DNA from: Pseudomonas fluorescens
GTDB lineage: Bacteria; Pseudomonadota; Gammaproteobacteria; Pseudomonadales; Pseudomonadaceae
Assembly (NCBI RefSeq): GCF_000968015.1
Contig: NZ_LACH01000021.1
Span: forward strand, 43,324 to 107,323
Length of the DNA stretch: 64,000 nucleotides
Reading direction: 5' to 3'
The first letter of the stretch is position 1; each line of letters begins with the position of its first letter. Below the pieces are notes generated by a model, which had not been told where the DNA came from, ran no database searches, and was given only the letters and a program-made list of their open reading frames with translations. The translations under genes and the position numbers were made by a program. Of the stretch, positions 1-9,282 are shown one piece after another.

Positions 1-1
1 C

Positions 2-343
2 GCCGGTATGGATATCACCTTCAACTGGCGTGGGTTCCGCACGGATGATTATTTAACGCCGGCGCCGACTGATACTGAGTTCACCGAAACTCGGGCAATT
101 ACCACTCCTGAGCTGACGGCCGGGATGATCTTTGATGTTGGGCCTTATGATCCGGTGATTCGCAATGTTCCAGTACCTCCACCGACAACCCCGGATCCCG
201 ATGACTTTTACGCTGGTTATGCGAAAATCTGGTATTCGACACCGACTGTGCCCACATCGGGAGTAACGGAAATGACGATTTATTTGCTCAATGCCGACTT
301 CTTGTACTGTGAGTCGGAACCGGGTTGGGCTCCCGCACCATAA
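2..343 (+). CDS. 3' end of an unrecognised gene (partial)
   Basis: The reading frame is open from the first bases of the window to a TAA at 341-343. A methionine codon lies at position 8, but the frame continues upstream of it, so the true start may be outside the window. The visible 113 residues are acidic and proline-rich, with a run of three prolines and several PTDP/TPDP-like stretches, and show no transmembrane segment. The only cysteine is near the C-terminus. I do not recognise the family. The surface-like composition would fit a tail-fibre or adhesin-like C-terminus, but that is only a guess. Confidence 0.5.
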   Translation, partial: AGMDITFNWRGFRTDDYLTPAPTDTEFTETRAITTPELTAGMIFDVGPYDPVIRNVPVPPPTTPDPDDFYAGYAKIWYSTPTVPTSGVTEMTIYLLNADFLYCESEPGWAPAP

Positions 344-372
344 CCATCGCATAAAAGTTCAGAGCTGAATTC

Positions 373-397
373 GCCGGGAGAGAATGGCTCTCCCGGC
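373..397. terminator. GC-rich hairpin after the partial gene
   Basis: An 8-9 bp stem (GCCGGGAG pairing with CTCCCGGC) around a short loop sits about 30 nt after the stop codon. No T-run follows, so it is a weak or atypical terminator candidate. The rest of 398-596 holds no gene I can see and should contain the promoter of the autotransporter. Confidence 0.4.
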
Positions 398-596
398 AGT
401 GCTGTCGCTGTCTGTCGTCAAAAGCACAGATTGTATTTCGCAGGTAAGGAATAAATCCAACTCATAAAAGGAATAGTCCTACATAGAAGGTTCTAAGTTG
501 TAGGTATTCTCCGGCGCGGCCAACGACGGACGTCTTATGGAGCATCTCTGTGAATCGTCTTTCTACCGTCTCGACAGAACTCAGAGAGTAGTGACT

Positions 597-3041
597 ATGA
601 AGTTTGAAAAGATACGAGGACTGACAGTTATAAAGTTTACAGGTGTGCTCTCTTATGCAGTGGCCATAATGGCCGTTTCAGAGTCCGCTTATTCGCGAAA
701 TCTTCTGCCGGGAGAGGTGGAAACTATCTCCAGTGGTGCAACGCCTGAAGCGTGGTTTATCCCCGCAACGGCAACTCTAAACATTAACGGTGCCGGTGCG
801 CTGAATATCGGCGTCGGTGGTGGAACACTCAACGCCGATACCGCTGTCACATCACAGATAGACGCATCTGCTGATGCCCACGTCAATCTGGCCCAGTCCT
901 CGGTGACCAGCACAGGTTTTGATGCCGCACTCGCATTGACTGACAGTTCGGCGACGGTCACCGGCAGTACGTTGACCAGTCAAGGCAGGGCAATGTCTTT
1001 GGCTCGCGACCTGCAAATACCGGTAGGATCAACGGCGACCGTGTCCAACAGCACTTTGCTCGGAGGCATATCCGGTGCTGCGGTTACGTCGCTCAGCACC
1101 CTGAACCTGGTTGATACCCGGATGGAAGGGACGGATTCGGATGGCATCGGTCTGGAACTGTTCGGTGGCCACGCTAATGTCAGCGCAGGCAGCCGGATTA
1201 TCGGTGGGCTCAATGGCGTCATGTTCGGGGAAGATACTGTGCTGAATCCCGGCGATGTTATGGGGCAGAGCCAGTTGAAGCTGGACGGATCAACCGTGCA
1301 AGGACGCGCTGGCGCTGCGATCAGTGTCGATTTTTCTACCCCAGCCGGCCAGCCGGTATTGATTGAAGTAAACAACGGTTCCAGCCTGATCGGAGGCAAC
1401 GGCAATATCCTGGAGGTAATCGATGGCGCCGCTGCCCGATTCCAGGTCGACAACAGCAAGCTGTCTGGCAACATCGAAGTCGCTGAGGGTGGAGAGGCCA
1501 GCGTACTGTTGCGAAACGGTGCGGGCCTTGACGGCAATCTGGTCAACGTTGATTCGGTCACGCTCGATACGCAAAGCTCCCTGACCGGCAACATCCAGGG
1601 TTCCGGAGCCGGCGTGGTGACGCTGGACAATAGCGCGGTCTTGCATGGCGCCGTCACCGGCGTCAGCAACATGTCGATCAGTCGTGGTGCAGAGTGGAAC
1701 ATGGTCGGTAGCAACGCTCTCACCCGCCTCGACCTGCAGGGCGGCAGCGTACGCTTCGGGACGAATCAGGCGTTCACTCGCCTGGACATAGCCAACCTGT
1801 CAGGCAATGGTCAGTTCCTCATGGACACGGATGTTGCTACCGGAGAGACGGATTTTTTGAATGTCACGCAATCCGCCTCCGGCCAGCATGAGCTGGTGGT
1901 GGCTGCTACTGCCAGCGAGCCGGTCAGTGGCGCACCGGTCAAGGTGGGCAACATCGCCGCGGGGGATGCGCAGTTTTCCTTGAAAAACGGTCAGGTGGAT
2001 GTCGGTGCTTTAGCCTACAAACTGGTGAAAGAAGGCGAAGGGCTGTTCCTGCAACCCGATGCGTCAAGTCCGAGCACGGGGTCAAAAACAGCCCTGGCAA
2101 TTGCCGGCACCGCCCCCACAGTGATTTATGCTGAAATGACTACCCTTAATACTCGCCTCGGCGACCGCCGCATGGCCGGCACCCAGCCTCGGGCGCGATC
2201 CGTCGCTGCCCTGGACTCGGATTCTCAAGGCTCGACATCCGGTGTCTGGATACGTACTTACGGAAATCAGTACAACGTCAAAAATGCATACGGTGACGGC
2301 TATAAACAAAATCAGACAGGAGTCTCCGTGGGTGTGGATACGCCTCTGTCGGCGGTGGGTGACGGTCAATGGCTGATCGGCGCCTTTGGTGGTTACAGCA
2401 CCACTCGCCTGGATCTGACGCGCGGCAGTTCTGGCTCGATCGATAGCGTTTATCTGGGCACTTACCTGACCTGGTATGACGAAGAGACCGGGTATTACGT
2501 GGATACCGTCGCCAAGGTCAACCGTTTCAATAACGACGTTAAGGTCACACTGAGTGATGACTCTCGAACAAAGGGCAATTTCGATAACCTGGGCGTGAGC
2601 GGATCTGTCGAGGTCGGCAAGCACATCGTCTTGAACAAAGGCTATTTCATCGAACCTTCTGCACAGCTCGGTGCGGCGGCTGTGGAGGGCAAAACGTACC
2701 GTCTGGACAATGGATTGCATGTGGACAGCGATGAGACCCGGTCTTTGCTTGGCAAGGTCGGCATGACCGTTGGCCGTGAATTGGTTCTGGACAACGGCGG
2801 CAAGATTCAGCCCAGACTGCATGCCGCCGTCAGCCATGAGTTTGTCAACAGTAATCGTGTGAGTGTGAACGACACTGACTTCAACAATGATTTGTCCAGC
2901 ACCAGCCTGGAGTTGACCGGCGGGCTGAACTGGATACCGGCGAACGATAAGTGGCAGGTTTATGCAGAACTCGGTACCAGTCGTGGCACCAAGGTTGACC
3001 AGGAGCTGGGAGGAAGCGTGGGCTTGAGTTATAACTTTTAA
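597..3041 (+). CDS. Autotransporter outer membrane protein (pertactin-like, type Va)
   Basis: This protein of about 814 residues is a surface or secreted passenger that exports itself through its own outer-membrane barrel. A signal peptide (about residues 1-35, basic start then a hydrophobic stretch ending near SAYS) is followed by a Gly/Ser/Thr/Asn-rich passenger (about 36-520) with repeated short strand motifs, as expected for a right-handed beta-helix. A C-terminal autotransporter barrel (about 550-814) ends in the usual aromatic residue, phenylalanine. A longer frame begins at 537, but the ATG at 597 starts directly at the signal peptide and was chosen. No protease triad or RGD motif is evident in the passenger, so an adhesin or biofilm role is more likely than a serine protease. 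It is monocistronic, with its own terminator. Confidence 0.9.
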   Translation: MKFEKIRGLTVIKFTGVLSYAVAIMAVSESAYSRNLLPGEVETISSGATPEAWFIPATATLNINGAGALNIGVGGGTLNADTAVTSQIDASADAHVNLAQSSVTSTGFDAALALTDSSATVTGSTLTSQGRAMSLARDLQIPVGSTATVSNSTLLGGISGAAVTSLSTLNLVDTRMEGTDSDGIGLELFGGHANVSAGSRIIGGLNGVMFGEDTVLNPGDVMGQSQLKLDGSTVQGRAGAAISVDFSTPAGQPVLIEVNNGSSLIGGNGNILEVIDGAAARFQVDNSKLSGNIEVAEGGEASVLLRNGAGLDGNLVNVDSVTLDTQSSLTGNIQGSGAGVVTLDNSAVLHGAVTGVSNMSISRGAEWNMVGSNALTRLDLQGGSVRFGTNQAFTRLDIANLSGNGQFLMDTDVATGETDFLNVTQSASGQHELVVAATASEPVSGAPVKVGNIAAGDAQFSLKNGQVDVGALAYKLVKEGEGLFLQPDASSPSTGSKTALAIAGTAPTVIYAEMTTLNTRLGDRRMAGTQPRARSVAALDSDSQGSTSGVWIRTYGNQYNVKNAYGDGYKQNQTGVSVGVDTPLSAVGDGQWLIGAFGGYSTTRLDLTRGSSGSIDSVYLGTYLTWYDEETGYYVDTVAKVNRFNNDVKVTLSDDSRTKGNFDNLGVSGSVEVGKHIVLNKGYFIEPSAQLGAAAVEGKTYRLDNGLHVDSDETRSLLGKVGMTVGRELVLDNGGKIQPRLHAAVSHEFVNSNRVSVNDTDFNNDLSSTSLELTGGLNWIPANDKWQVYAELGTSRGTKVDQELGGSVGLSYNF

Positions 3042-3056
3042 CCAGATCTGCTGCAT

Positions 3057-3088
3057 AAAAAAGGAAGCTTAAAAGCTTCCTTTTTTTA
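3057..3088. terminator. Bidirectional rho-independent terminator
   Basis: A perfect 8-bp stem (GGAAGCTT and AAGCTTCC) with a 2-nt loop is flanked by an A-run on the left and seven T on the right. It lies between the convergent autotransporter and the minus-strand gene ending at 3107, and can serve both. Confidence 0.9.
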
Positions 3089-3106
3089 TTACTTGTTGAG
3101 GGCAGT

Positions 3107-3607
3107 TTACTTTCGGCGCAAGTCGACGTTATCGGTCAAAAATTCTGCAGAAATAGGGAATACTTCACCGCCGCTCTCCCCCCCATGGTCAAATGTGCCG
3201 ACGAAAGTTCCGGATAGTGTTTTTTCGGATTCGTCAACTTGGATGTTGAGAGTGCCGCTGACTCCTACGTGTAAAGTACCGTTCACAGGGTGCGAATAGT
3301 AAGTTATTGCGATACGTTCGCTATCCAAAGATATGGGCAGGCTGCCTGTTTCAGGCTTTGTATAAAAAACAACTTCGATAGAACGCGTCATGCCATTTTC
3401 GGTATGGCCTGCGCTTAGCCGCCAATACTTGCCGGTGGGATAATCCACCAAATCGAGCGAAGGTGCAGAGGTTGAGCGGAAACTCAGTGGCTCAGGAATT
3501 TTGCTGTGTATATATCGGGGATTAGAATCGCCATTTATCGTGGCGGACAAGAACGTTTGCGCAACGGTTGGTTGAATTGTCGCGTAGGCCCGGGCTGCGA
3601 AGCTCAT
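3107..3607 (-). CDS. Hypothetical protein, 166 residues
   Basis: I do not recognise the family. The ATG at 3607 was chosen because GGAG lies 8 nt upstream; an in-frame ATG further upstream lacks this. The protein is soluble-looking, has no signal peptide or membrane segment, and is rich in alternating polar and hydrophobic strands, suggesting a small beta-sandwich. The C-terminal half contains a GTFVGTFDHGG-like turn region with Asp and His. It stands alone, convergent with the autotransporter across a shared terminator. Base composition appears somewhat lower in GC than in the neighbouring genes, which would fit an accessory gene, but this was judged by eye. Confidence 0.7.
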   Translation of the reverse strand: MSFAARAYATIQPTVAQTFLSATINGDSNPRYIHSKIPEPLSFRSTSAPSLDLVDYPTGKYWRLSAGHTENGMTRSIEVVFYTKPETGSLPISLDSERIAITYYSHPVNGTLHVGVSGTLNIQVDESEKTLSGTFVGTFDHGGESGGEVFPISAEFLTDNVDLRRK

Positions 3608-3695
3608 GAGTTTATCTCCATACATGATAGTTAGAGGCATCCAAAGACTGAGCAGTCCTAATCCTGGATGCTGTATGGAAACTTAAATCTGGCCT

Positions 3696-3729
3696 AGCTG
3701 TAAACTGTCAGGGTTGACAGTTTACAGCT
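3696..3729. repeat. Perfect 15-bp inverted repeat with 4-nt loop
   Basis: Two perfectly complementary 15-base arms (AGCTGTAAACTGTCA and its reverse complement) flank GGGT. There is no T-run on either side, so it is not a standard terminator. It lies about 90 nt upstream of the hypothetical gene starting at 3607 and about 155 nt after the stop of the DUF1345 gene. It could be an operator or an RNA hairpin in the leader. Confidence 0.85.
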
Positions 3730-3884
3730 GCTAAATATTGTGATTTTTCTAACGCGGCGTGACGTTCCTGTCTGGCACTTGATCCTGCAAAACCGCAAGT
3801 AGCGTCAGATGTAAAGATTAATCAGTTATAAAGCGCTGCGCAGCGAGACACAAACAGCAGAACACCGATGAGTTGGTAGAATTT

Positions 3885-4526
3885 TCAGCCGAACAGCCCT
3901 GCTGCAATGTTGATCGAAAAGCCCAGAATCGCGGTATTGAACACGAACCCGATCAACGATTGCGCCAGAACGATCTTGCGCAAATCCCGGGTGGCGACAC
4001 CAATGTCCGATGTCTGCACTGCGACGCCGATGGTGAACGAGAAATACAGGAAGTCCCAATAGTTTGGGGTGGTCAGCCCTTCGGCAAAACGCAGGGCCGG
4101 TTCCTTGCCGTCCCAGGTGTAATACAGCCGCGCATAGTGCACGCTGAAGATCACGCCAATCAGAAGCCATGAACCAATCACCGTGAGGGCGGTGAAACCG
4201 TAGTGCATGAGCTTGCGGGTAGTTTCCAGATCCTTGCTGCCGGCCAGTTCGAATGTGATGGTCGCCAGACTGGCCAGTGCCGCGATGCACACGACAAACA
4301 GCACCAGCCCGGCGTTTTCGTCTTCGACCTCGGCAATGCGCTTCACATCCGGTGCTTTGGCGCGCGCGGTGAGCCAGAGCATCAGGATCAGGTAAGTCCA
4401 GACTCCGGCATTCCAGCCGAAGAGGATTTTGCTGATGATCGAGTCGGCCGGCGCCAGAATGCCCACGGCAATGCCGAGCGTGGTGGCGGCGGACAGGCGA
4501 GGGTGGGTGCGGGCGAGGAAGGGCAT
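3885..4526 (-). CDS. DUF1345 family inner-membrane protein
   Basis: This 213-residue protein has about five hydrophobic segments and the pattern of DUF1345, including the C-terminal [20 protein letters not shown] stretch with conserved aromatic, Gln, Thr and Asp residues, followed by a last helix. The function of the family is unknown; the family resembles small channel-like membrane proteins, which is inference only. The start at 4526 has a weak ribosome binding site. The gene is alone between the palindrome on its downstream side and a REP pair on its upstream side. Confidence 0.85.
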   Translation of the reverse strand: MPFLARTHPRLSAATTLGIAVGILAPADSIISKILFGWNAGVWTYLILMLWLTARAKAPDVKRIAEVEDENAGLVLFVVCIAALASLATITFELAGSKDLETTRKLMHYGFTALTVIGSWLLIGVIFSVHYARLYYTWDGKEPALRFAEGLTTPNYWDFLYFSFTIGVAVQTSDIGVATRDLRKIVLAQSLIGFVFNTAILGFSINIAAGLFG

Positions 4527-4611
4527 GTGAACTCGATGCGTCAGGGCTTTGCAAACACCTTAGCCCAGCGCATCCCGTTGTGACCACCAAGCTATAGGCG
4601 ATGAGGCTTCC

Positions 4612-4701
4612 TGTGGGAGCGAGCTTGCTCGCGATGGCGGCGTAACAGCCAACATAGATATTGACTGTTATGGCCTCATCGCGAGCAAGCTCGCTCCCAC
4701 A
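4612..4701. repeat. REP-type inverted pair (GGGAGCGAGCTTGCTCGCGA family)
   Basis: Two inverted copies of the roughly 22-base element TGTGGGAGCGAGCTTGCTCG are separated by about 45 nt. The same element recurs at 9155, 45091 and 50088, and in a variant form at 39699. It lies between the convergent-side ends of DUF1345 and the efflux permease. Confidence 0.93.
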
Positions 4702-4719
4702 TTAGGCCGGTGGTGTGGG

Positions 4720-7700
4720 TTAGAGGTCTTTATGCCGCTTGCGGACCAACTTCATCACCACCACAAAAAACACCGGCACAAACACCACCGCCAGCGTCGC
4801 CGTGATCATCCCGCCAATCACCCCGGTGCCGATGGCTTGCTGGCTCGCCGAACTGGCCCCGGTGGCAATCGCCAGCGGCACCACACCGAGAATGAACGCC
4901 AGCGACGTCATCACAATCGGCCGCAGGCGCAGGCGCGCGGCTTGCAGGGTGGCGTCGATCAAGTCGTGGCCTTCGTCGTACAGGCTCTTGGCGAATTCGA
5001 TGATCAGGATCGCGTTCTTCGCCGACAGGCCGATGATGGTGATCAGCCCGACCTTGAAAAACACGTCGTTGGGCATTCCGCGCAAGGTCACGGCCAGTAC
5101 CGCGCCGAGCACGCCGAGCGGCACCACCAGCAGCACCGAGGTCGGAATCGACCAGCTCTCATACAACGCGGCCAGACACAGGAACACGATCAGCAGCGAC
5201 AACCCGAGCAGGATCGGTGCCTGACTGCCAGACAAGCGTTCCTGCAACGACAACCCGGTCCATTCCTGGCCCAATCCCGCCGGCCCTTGCGCCACCAGCC
5301 GTTCGATTTCGGCCATGGCTTCGCCGGTGCTGTGACCGGGCGACGGTTCCCCGGAAATGCTGATCGCCGGGTAGCCGTTGTAGCGAGTCAATTGCGCCGG
5401 GCCTTGAGTCCATTTGGCCTGGACGAAGGCCGACAGCGGGACCATTTTCCCGGTGCTGTTGCGCACGTGAATCTTCAGCAGATCGGCGACCTGACTGCGC
5501 TGATCGCCTTCAGCCTGAACCACCACACGCTGCATCCGCCCCTGATTGGGGAAGTCGTTGATGTAGGCCGAACCGACGGCGGTGGACAGCACATTGCCAA
5601 TGTCGGCAAAGGACACACCCAGCGCGTTCGCCTGTTTGCGGTCGACGACCAGTTGCACCTGCGGCGCTTCGGCCAGCGCGCTTTCGCGCACGTTGATCAG
5701 GATCGGACTTTTCTCGGCGGCAGCGAGCAATTCACTACGCGCCTGCATTAACGTGGCGTGGCCAAGACCGCCACGGTCCTGCAAGCGGAACTCGAAACCG
5801 CTGGAGGTGCCCAGACCGTCAACCGGCGGCGGCAGTACTGCAAACGCTACGGCGTCCTTGATCTGGCTCAACGCGATGTTGGCGCGATCGGCAATGGAAC
5901 TGGCCGAGTCGTCGCTACCCCGGTCAGACCAGTCTTTGAGCGTGGTAAACGCCAACGCCGCGTTCTGGCCGCTGCCGGAGAAGCTGAAACCGAGAATTAC
6001 CGTGCTGTCGCCAACGCCGGGTTCAGTGGCGTTGTGCGCTTCGATTTGCTCAACCACCTGCACCGTGCGGTTCTTGCTCGCGCCCGGTGGCAGTTGGATG
6101 TCGGTGATGGTGTAACCCTGATCCTCCACCGGCAGGAACGAGGAGGGCAGTCGACTGAAGCACACCCCCAATCCGATCAGCAGCACGCCGTAGATCAGCA
6201 GGTAACGGCCAGAGCGTTTCAACGCATAGGCGACCCAGCCCTGATAACGCTCGGTCAGTTGCTCGAAACGCCGGTTGAACCAGCCGAAAAATCCGCGCTT
6301 CTCGTGATGTTCGCCCTTGGCAATCGGCTTGAGCAACGTTGCGCACAGTGCCGGGGTCAAGGTCAGGGCGAGGAACGCCGAGAACAGAATCGAGGTGGCC
6401 ATCGACAAGGAGAACTGCCGGTAAATCACCCCGACCGAACCCTGCATGAACGCCATCGGAATGAACACCGCCACCAGCACCAGCGTGATGCCGATGATTG
6501 CGCCGGTGATCTGCTTCATTGCTTTGCGCGTTGCCTCTTTGGGCGACAGGCCTTCAGTGGCCATGATGCGCTCAACGTTCTCCACCACCACAATCGCATC
6601 ATCCACCAGGATGCCGATGGCCAGCACCATGCCGAACATGGTCAGCACGTTGATCGAAAACCCCAACGCCAACATGGTCGCAAAGGTGCCCATCAGCGCC
6701 ACCGGCACCACCAGGGTTGGAATCAGCGTGTAGCGGATGTTTTGCAGGAACAGGAACATCACCGCAAACACCAGCAACATCGCCTCGCCAAGGGTGTAAA
6801 CCACTTTGGTGATCGAGACTTTGACGAAGGGCGAGGTGTCGTACGGGATCTTGTATTCCACGCCAGCCGGGAAGTAGCGCGCCAATTCGTCCATCTTCGC
6901 CCGCACCAATGTGGCAGTGCTCAAGGCATTGGCGCCCGGTGCTAACTGCACGCTGACGGCGGTCGACGGTTTGCCGTTGAGGCGCGTGGAGAACTGATAT
7001 TCCTGACTGCCGATCTCGACGCGTGCCACGTCTTTGATGCGCACAGTTGAGCCGTCGGGATTGGCTTTCAGGACGATGTCGGCGAACTCTTCCGGCGTAG
7101 ACAACTGGCCTTTGACCAGAATGGTCGCGGTGATTTCCTGAGTGGTGCGGGTCGGCAAGTCGCCGATGCTGCCCGCCGACACTTGTGCGTTCTGCGCGAC
7201 GATGGCGGCGTTGACGTCAGCCGGGGTCAGGTTGAAACCGATCAGTTTCTGCGGGTCGATCCAGATCCGCATCGCCCGTTCGGCACCGTACAGCTGCGCC
7301 TTGCCGACGCCGTCCAGACGCTTGATCTCGTTCATCACGTTGCGCGCCAGGTAATCGCTGAGCGCCACGTCGTCGAGCTTGCCGTCGCTGGAGGTGAGGG
7401 TGATCAGCAGCAGGAAACCGGCGGAAACTTTCTCCACCTGCAAACCTTGTTGCGTCACCGCTTGAGGCAAGCGCGACTCGACCACTTTCAGACGGTTTTG
7501 CACATCGACCTGAGCCATTTCCGGGTCAGTGCCCGGCTGGAACGTTGCAGTAATGGTCGCACTGCCGAGGCTGCTTTGGGATTCGAAATACAGCAGATGG
7601 TCCGCGCCGTTGAGTTCTTCCTCGATCAGGCTGACCACGCTTTCGTCCACGGTCTGCGCCGAAGCACCGGGGTACACGGCGTAGATTTCGACTTTCGGCG

Positions 7701-7818
7701 GCGCGACGTTGGGGTATTGCGCCACTGGCAACTGTGGAATGGCCAGGGCGCCGGCCAACAGGATGAACAGCGCAACCACCCAGGCGAACACCGGGCGATC
7801 GATAAAGAACTGCGGCAT
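4720..7818 (-). CDS. HAE1-family RND multidrug efflux permease
   Basis: This 1032-residue inner-membrane pump subunit is the usual length for AcrB/MexB-type proton-driven drug exporters. The N-terminus (PQFFIDRPVFAWVVAL) is the family signature of the first helix. The central proton-relay helix carries the paired acidic residues in GILVDDAIVVVEN, and the matching helix has GLSAKNAILIIEFAK with the relay lysine. Two large periplasmic loops follow helix 1 and helix 7. It is co-transcribed after the adaptor gene with a 15-nt gap. No outer-membrane factor (OprM-like) follows, so the pump must borrow one. It resembles the MexD/TtgB group, but substrate range cannot be read from sequence. Confidence 0.95.
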   Translation of the reverse strand: MPQFFIDRPVFAWVVALFILLAGALAIPQLPVAQYPNVAPPKVEIYAVYPGASAQTVDESVVSLIEEELNGADHLLYFESQSSLGSATITATFQPGTDPEMAQVDVQNRLKVVESRLPQAVTQQGLQVEKVSAGFLLLITLTSSDGKLDDVALSDYLARNVMNEIKRLDGVGKAQLYGAERAMRIWIDPQKLIGFNLTPADVNAAIVAQNAQVSAGSIGDLPTRTTQEITATILVKGQLSTPEEFADIVLKANPDGSTVRIKDVARVEIGSQEYQFSTRLNGKPSTAVSVQLAPGANALSTATLVRAKMDELARYFPAGVEYKIPYDTSPFVKVSITKVVYTLGEAMLLVFAVMFLFLQNIRYTLIPTLVVPVALMGTFATMLALGFSINVLTMFGMVLAIGILVDDAIVVVENVERIMATEGLSPKEATRKAMKQITGAIIGITLVLVAVFIPMAFMQGSVGVIYRQFSLSMATSILFSAFLALTLTPALCATLLKPIAKGEHHEKRGFFGWFNRRFEQLTERYQGWVAYALKRSGRYLLIYGVLLIGLGVCFSRLPSSFLPVEDQGYTITDIQLPPGASKNRTVQVVEQIEAHNATEPGVGDSTVILGFSFSGSGQNAALAFTTLKDWSDRGSDDSASSIADRANIALSQIKDAVAFAVLPPPVDGLGTSSGFEFRLQDRGGLGHATLMQARSELLAAAEKSPILINVRESALAEAPQVQLVVDRKQANALGVSFADIGNVLSTAVGSAYINDFPNQGRMQRVVVQAEGDQRSQVADLLKIHVRNSTGKMVPLSAFVQAKWTQGPAQLTRYNGYPAISISGEPSPGHSTGEAMAEIERLVAQGPAGLGQEWTGLSLQERLSGSQAPILLGLSLLIVFLCLAALYESWSIPTSVLLVVPLGVLGAVLAVTLRGMPNDVFFKVGLITIIGLSAKNAILIIEFAKSLYDEGHDLIDATLQAARLRLRPIVMTSLAFILGVVPLAIATGASSASQQAIGTGVIGGMITATLAVVFVPVFFVVVMKLVRKRHKDL

Positions 7819-7833
7819 AAAAAAGCGTCCTGC

Positions 7834-8991
7834 TTACTGACCAGAAGCCTGGGCAAGTGGAAGAGGGGTGTCGTCGATCTGCACTTTTTCGCCGGGGCGG
7901 GCGTGTTGCAGGCCTTCAGTGACGATGCGGTCACCGGGCTTGAGTCCGGCGGTGACGATCCAGCGATCGTTCTGCACGGCGCCCAGTTCGACCGGTTGCT
8001 GGCCGACCCGCTGTTCGGCGTCGAGCAACAGCACTTGGGCGATGCCGGCGCTGTCACGCTGAATGGCCCGTTGCGGCACGCTGATGCCTTGCTGAATGAC
8101 CGCTTGCTCCAGACGCACGCGCACGAAGCTGCCCGGCAGCAAGTCGAGGTCCGGGTTGGGGAATTCGCTGCGCAGAATGATCTGACCGGTGCCGGGGTCG
8201 ACGGTGATGTCGGTGAACAGCAGCTTGCCCGGCAACGGATAGAGACTGCCGTCGTCCTGGATCAGCGTGGCTTTGGCCTGATCCTGACCGACCTGCTGCA
8301 ACTGGCCGGAACGGAATGCCCGGCGCAGGTCGTTGAGTTCGCGGGTCGATTGGGTGAGGTCGGCGTGAATCGGGTTCAGTTGCTGAATCAACGCCAGCGG
8401 TGTGGTTTCGTTCTGCCCGACCAGTGCGCCTTCGGTCACCAGTGCACGGCCGATGCGCCCGGAGATCGGCGCCGTGACCGTGGCGTAACCCAGGTTGAGT
8501 TTCGCCCGCTCCACGGCGGCTTTGTTCGCGGCGACGTCGGCAGCGGTTTGCCGGGCATTGGCCCGGGCGTTGTCATAATCCTGACCGCTGATGGCATTGC
8601 CTTCGATCAACTGCGCGTAACGCTGCTCTTGCAGGCGCGCCTGGAACGCATTGGCTTCAGCCTTGCGCAACGCCGCTTCGGCGCTGTCCAGGTCTGCCTT
8701 GAACGGCGCCGGGTCGATTCGGAACAACACTTCGCCCTTTTTCACATCGCTGCCTTCACGGAACGCCCGTTGCAACACCACCCCGGCAACCCGGGCACGG
8801 ACTTCGGCAATCCGTGGCGCGGCAATCCGCCCGCTCAGTTCACTGGTGATCGACAAGGGGCTGGCCTGGATGGTTTCGATGCGAACCGTGGCCAGAGGTG
8901 CCTGTTCTTCGGCCGTGGAGGCCTTGTCACAAGCGCTCAGCGTCACCGCCAGTGCAATCAGGCTGAGCCTGGCAAGCAGATACTTTGACAT
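7834..8991 (-). CDS. RND efflux periplasmic adaptor lipoprotein
   Basis: This 385-residue membrane fusion protein links the RND pump to an outer-membrane channel. It opens with a lipoprotein signal (ALAVTLSAC, acylated cysteine followed by Asp-Lys). It then shows the biotinyl-lipoyl halves (around the conserved IRPRVxG-like segment, here VRARVAGVVLQR), a coiled-coil hairpin (about residues 95-170), and beta-barrel and membrane-proximal domains. The ATG at 8991 starts directly at the signal; a longer open frame upstream is antisense to the response regulator and was rejected. It is the first gene of the pump operon and is divergent from the two-component system. Confidence 0.95.
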   Translation of the reverse strand: MSKYLLARLSLIALAVTLSACDKASTAEEQAPLATVRIETIQASPLSITSELSGRIAAPRIAEVRARVAGVVLQRAFREGSDVKKGEVLFRIDPAPFKADLDSAEAALRKAEANAFQARLQEQRYAQLIEGNAISGQDYDNARANARQTAADVAANKAAVERAKLNLGYATVTAPISGRIGRALVTEGALVGQNETTPLALIQQLNPIHADLTQSTRELNDLRRAFRSGQLQQVGQDQAKATLIQDDGSLYPLPGKLLFTDITVDPGTGQIILRSEFPNPDLDLLPGSFVRVRLEQAVIQQGISVPQRAIQRDSAGIAQVLLLDAEQRVGQQPVELGAVQNDRWIVTAGLKPGDRIVTEGLQHARPGEKVQIDDTPLPLAQASGQ

Positions 8992-9154
8992 GTAATACCC
9001 CAATAATGACCCCCAGCATCCTACGGGGAGACGACGAGGGTAGCGGTGAAGCTTTGTAGGCGCGGTGTGAAATTGTGTAAGGGTTTTACTCACGGGCGGG
9101 CGCAGGCGTATATCCTTCACGGCTTGAAACTTTTTGCGACGGTCAGGCCGCCTT

Positions 9155-9247
9155 CGCGAGCAAGCTCGCTCCCACAGGGATCTGAGTGGACACAGACTTT
9201 GTGAACACCACCGGACACTGTGGGAGCGAGCTTGCTCGCGATAGCGG
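9155..9247. repeat. REP-type inverted pair in the efflux/two-component divergent region
   Basis: Arms at 9155-9176 and 9218-9241 are inverted copies of the same element as at 4612. The right arm ends only about 40 nt before the response-regulator start, so promoter elements for that gene must overlap or lie beyond the repeat. The rest of 8992-9282 should hold the promoters of both operons; I could not assign them. Confidence 0.92.
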
Positions 9248-9282
9248 TGTATCTGGCGCCACTGCACTTTTTGGAAACACCC

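Noticed and set aside
3760..3800. Sigma-54 promoter at TGGCACTTGATCCTGC
   Set aside because: Spacing between GG and GC is 11 instead of 10, and no plus-strand gene follows.
4732..9000. Long plus-strand frames (up to 600 codons) opposite the RND genes
   Set aside because: They are antisense shadows of well-recognised efflux proteins in GC-rich DNA; translations are rich in Gln, His and Arg and match no family.
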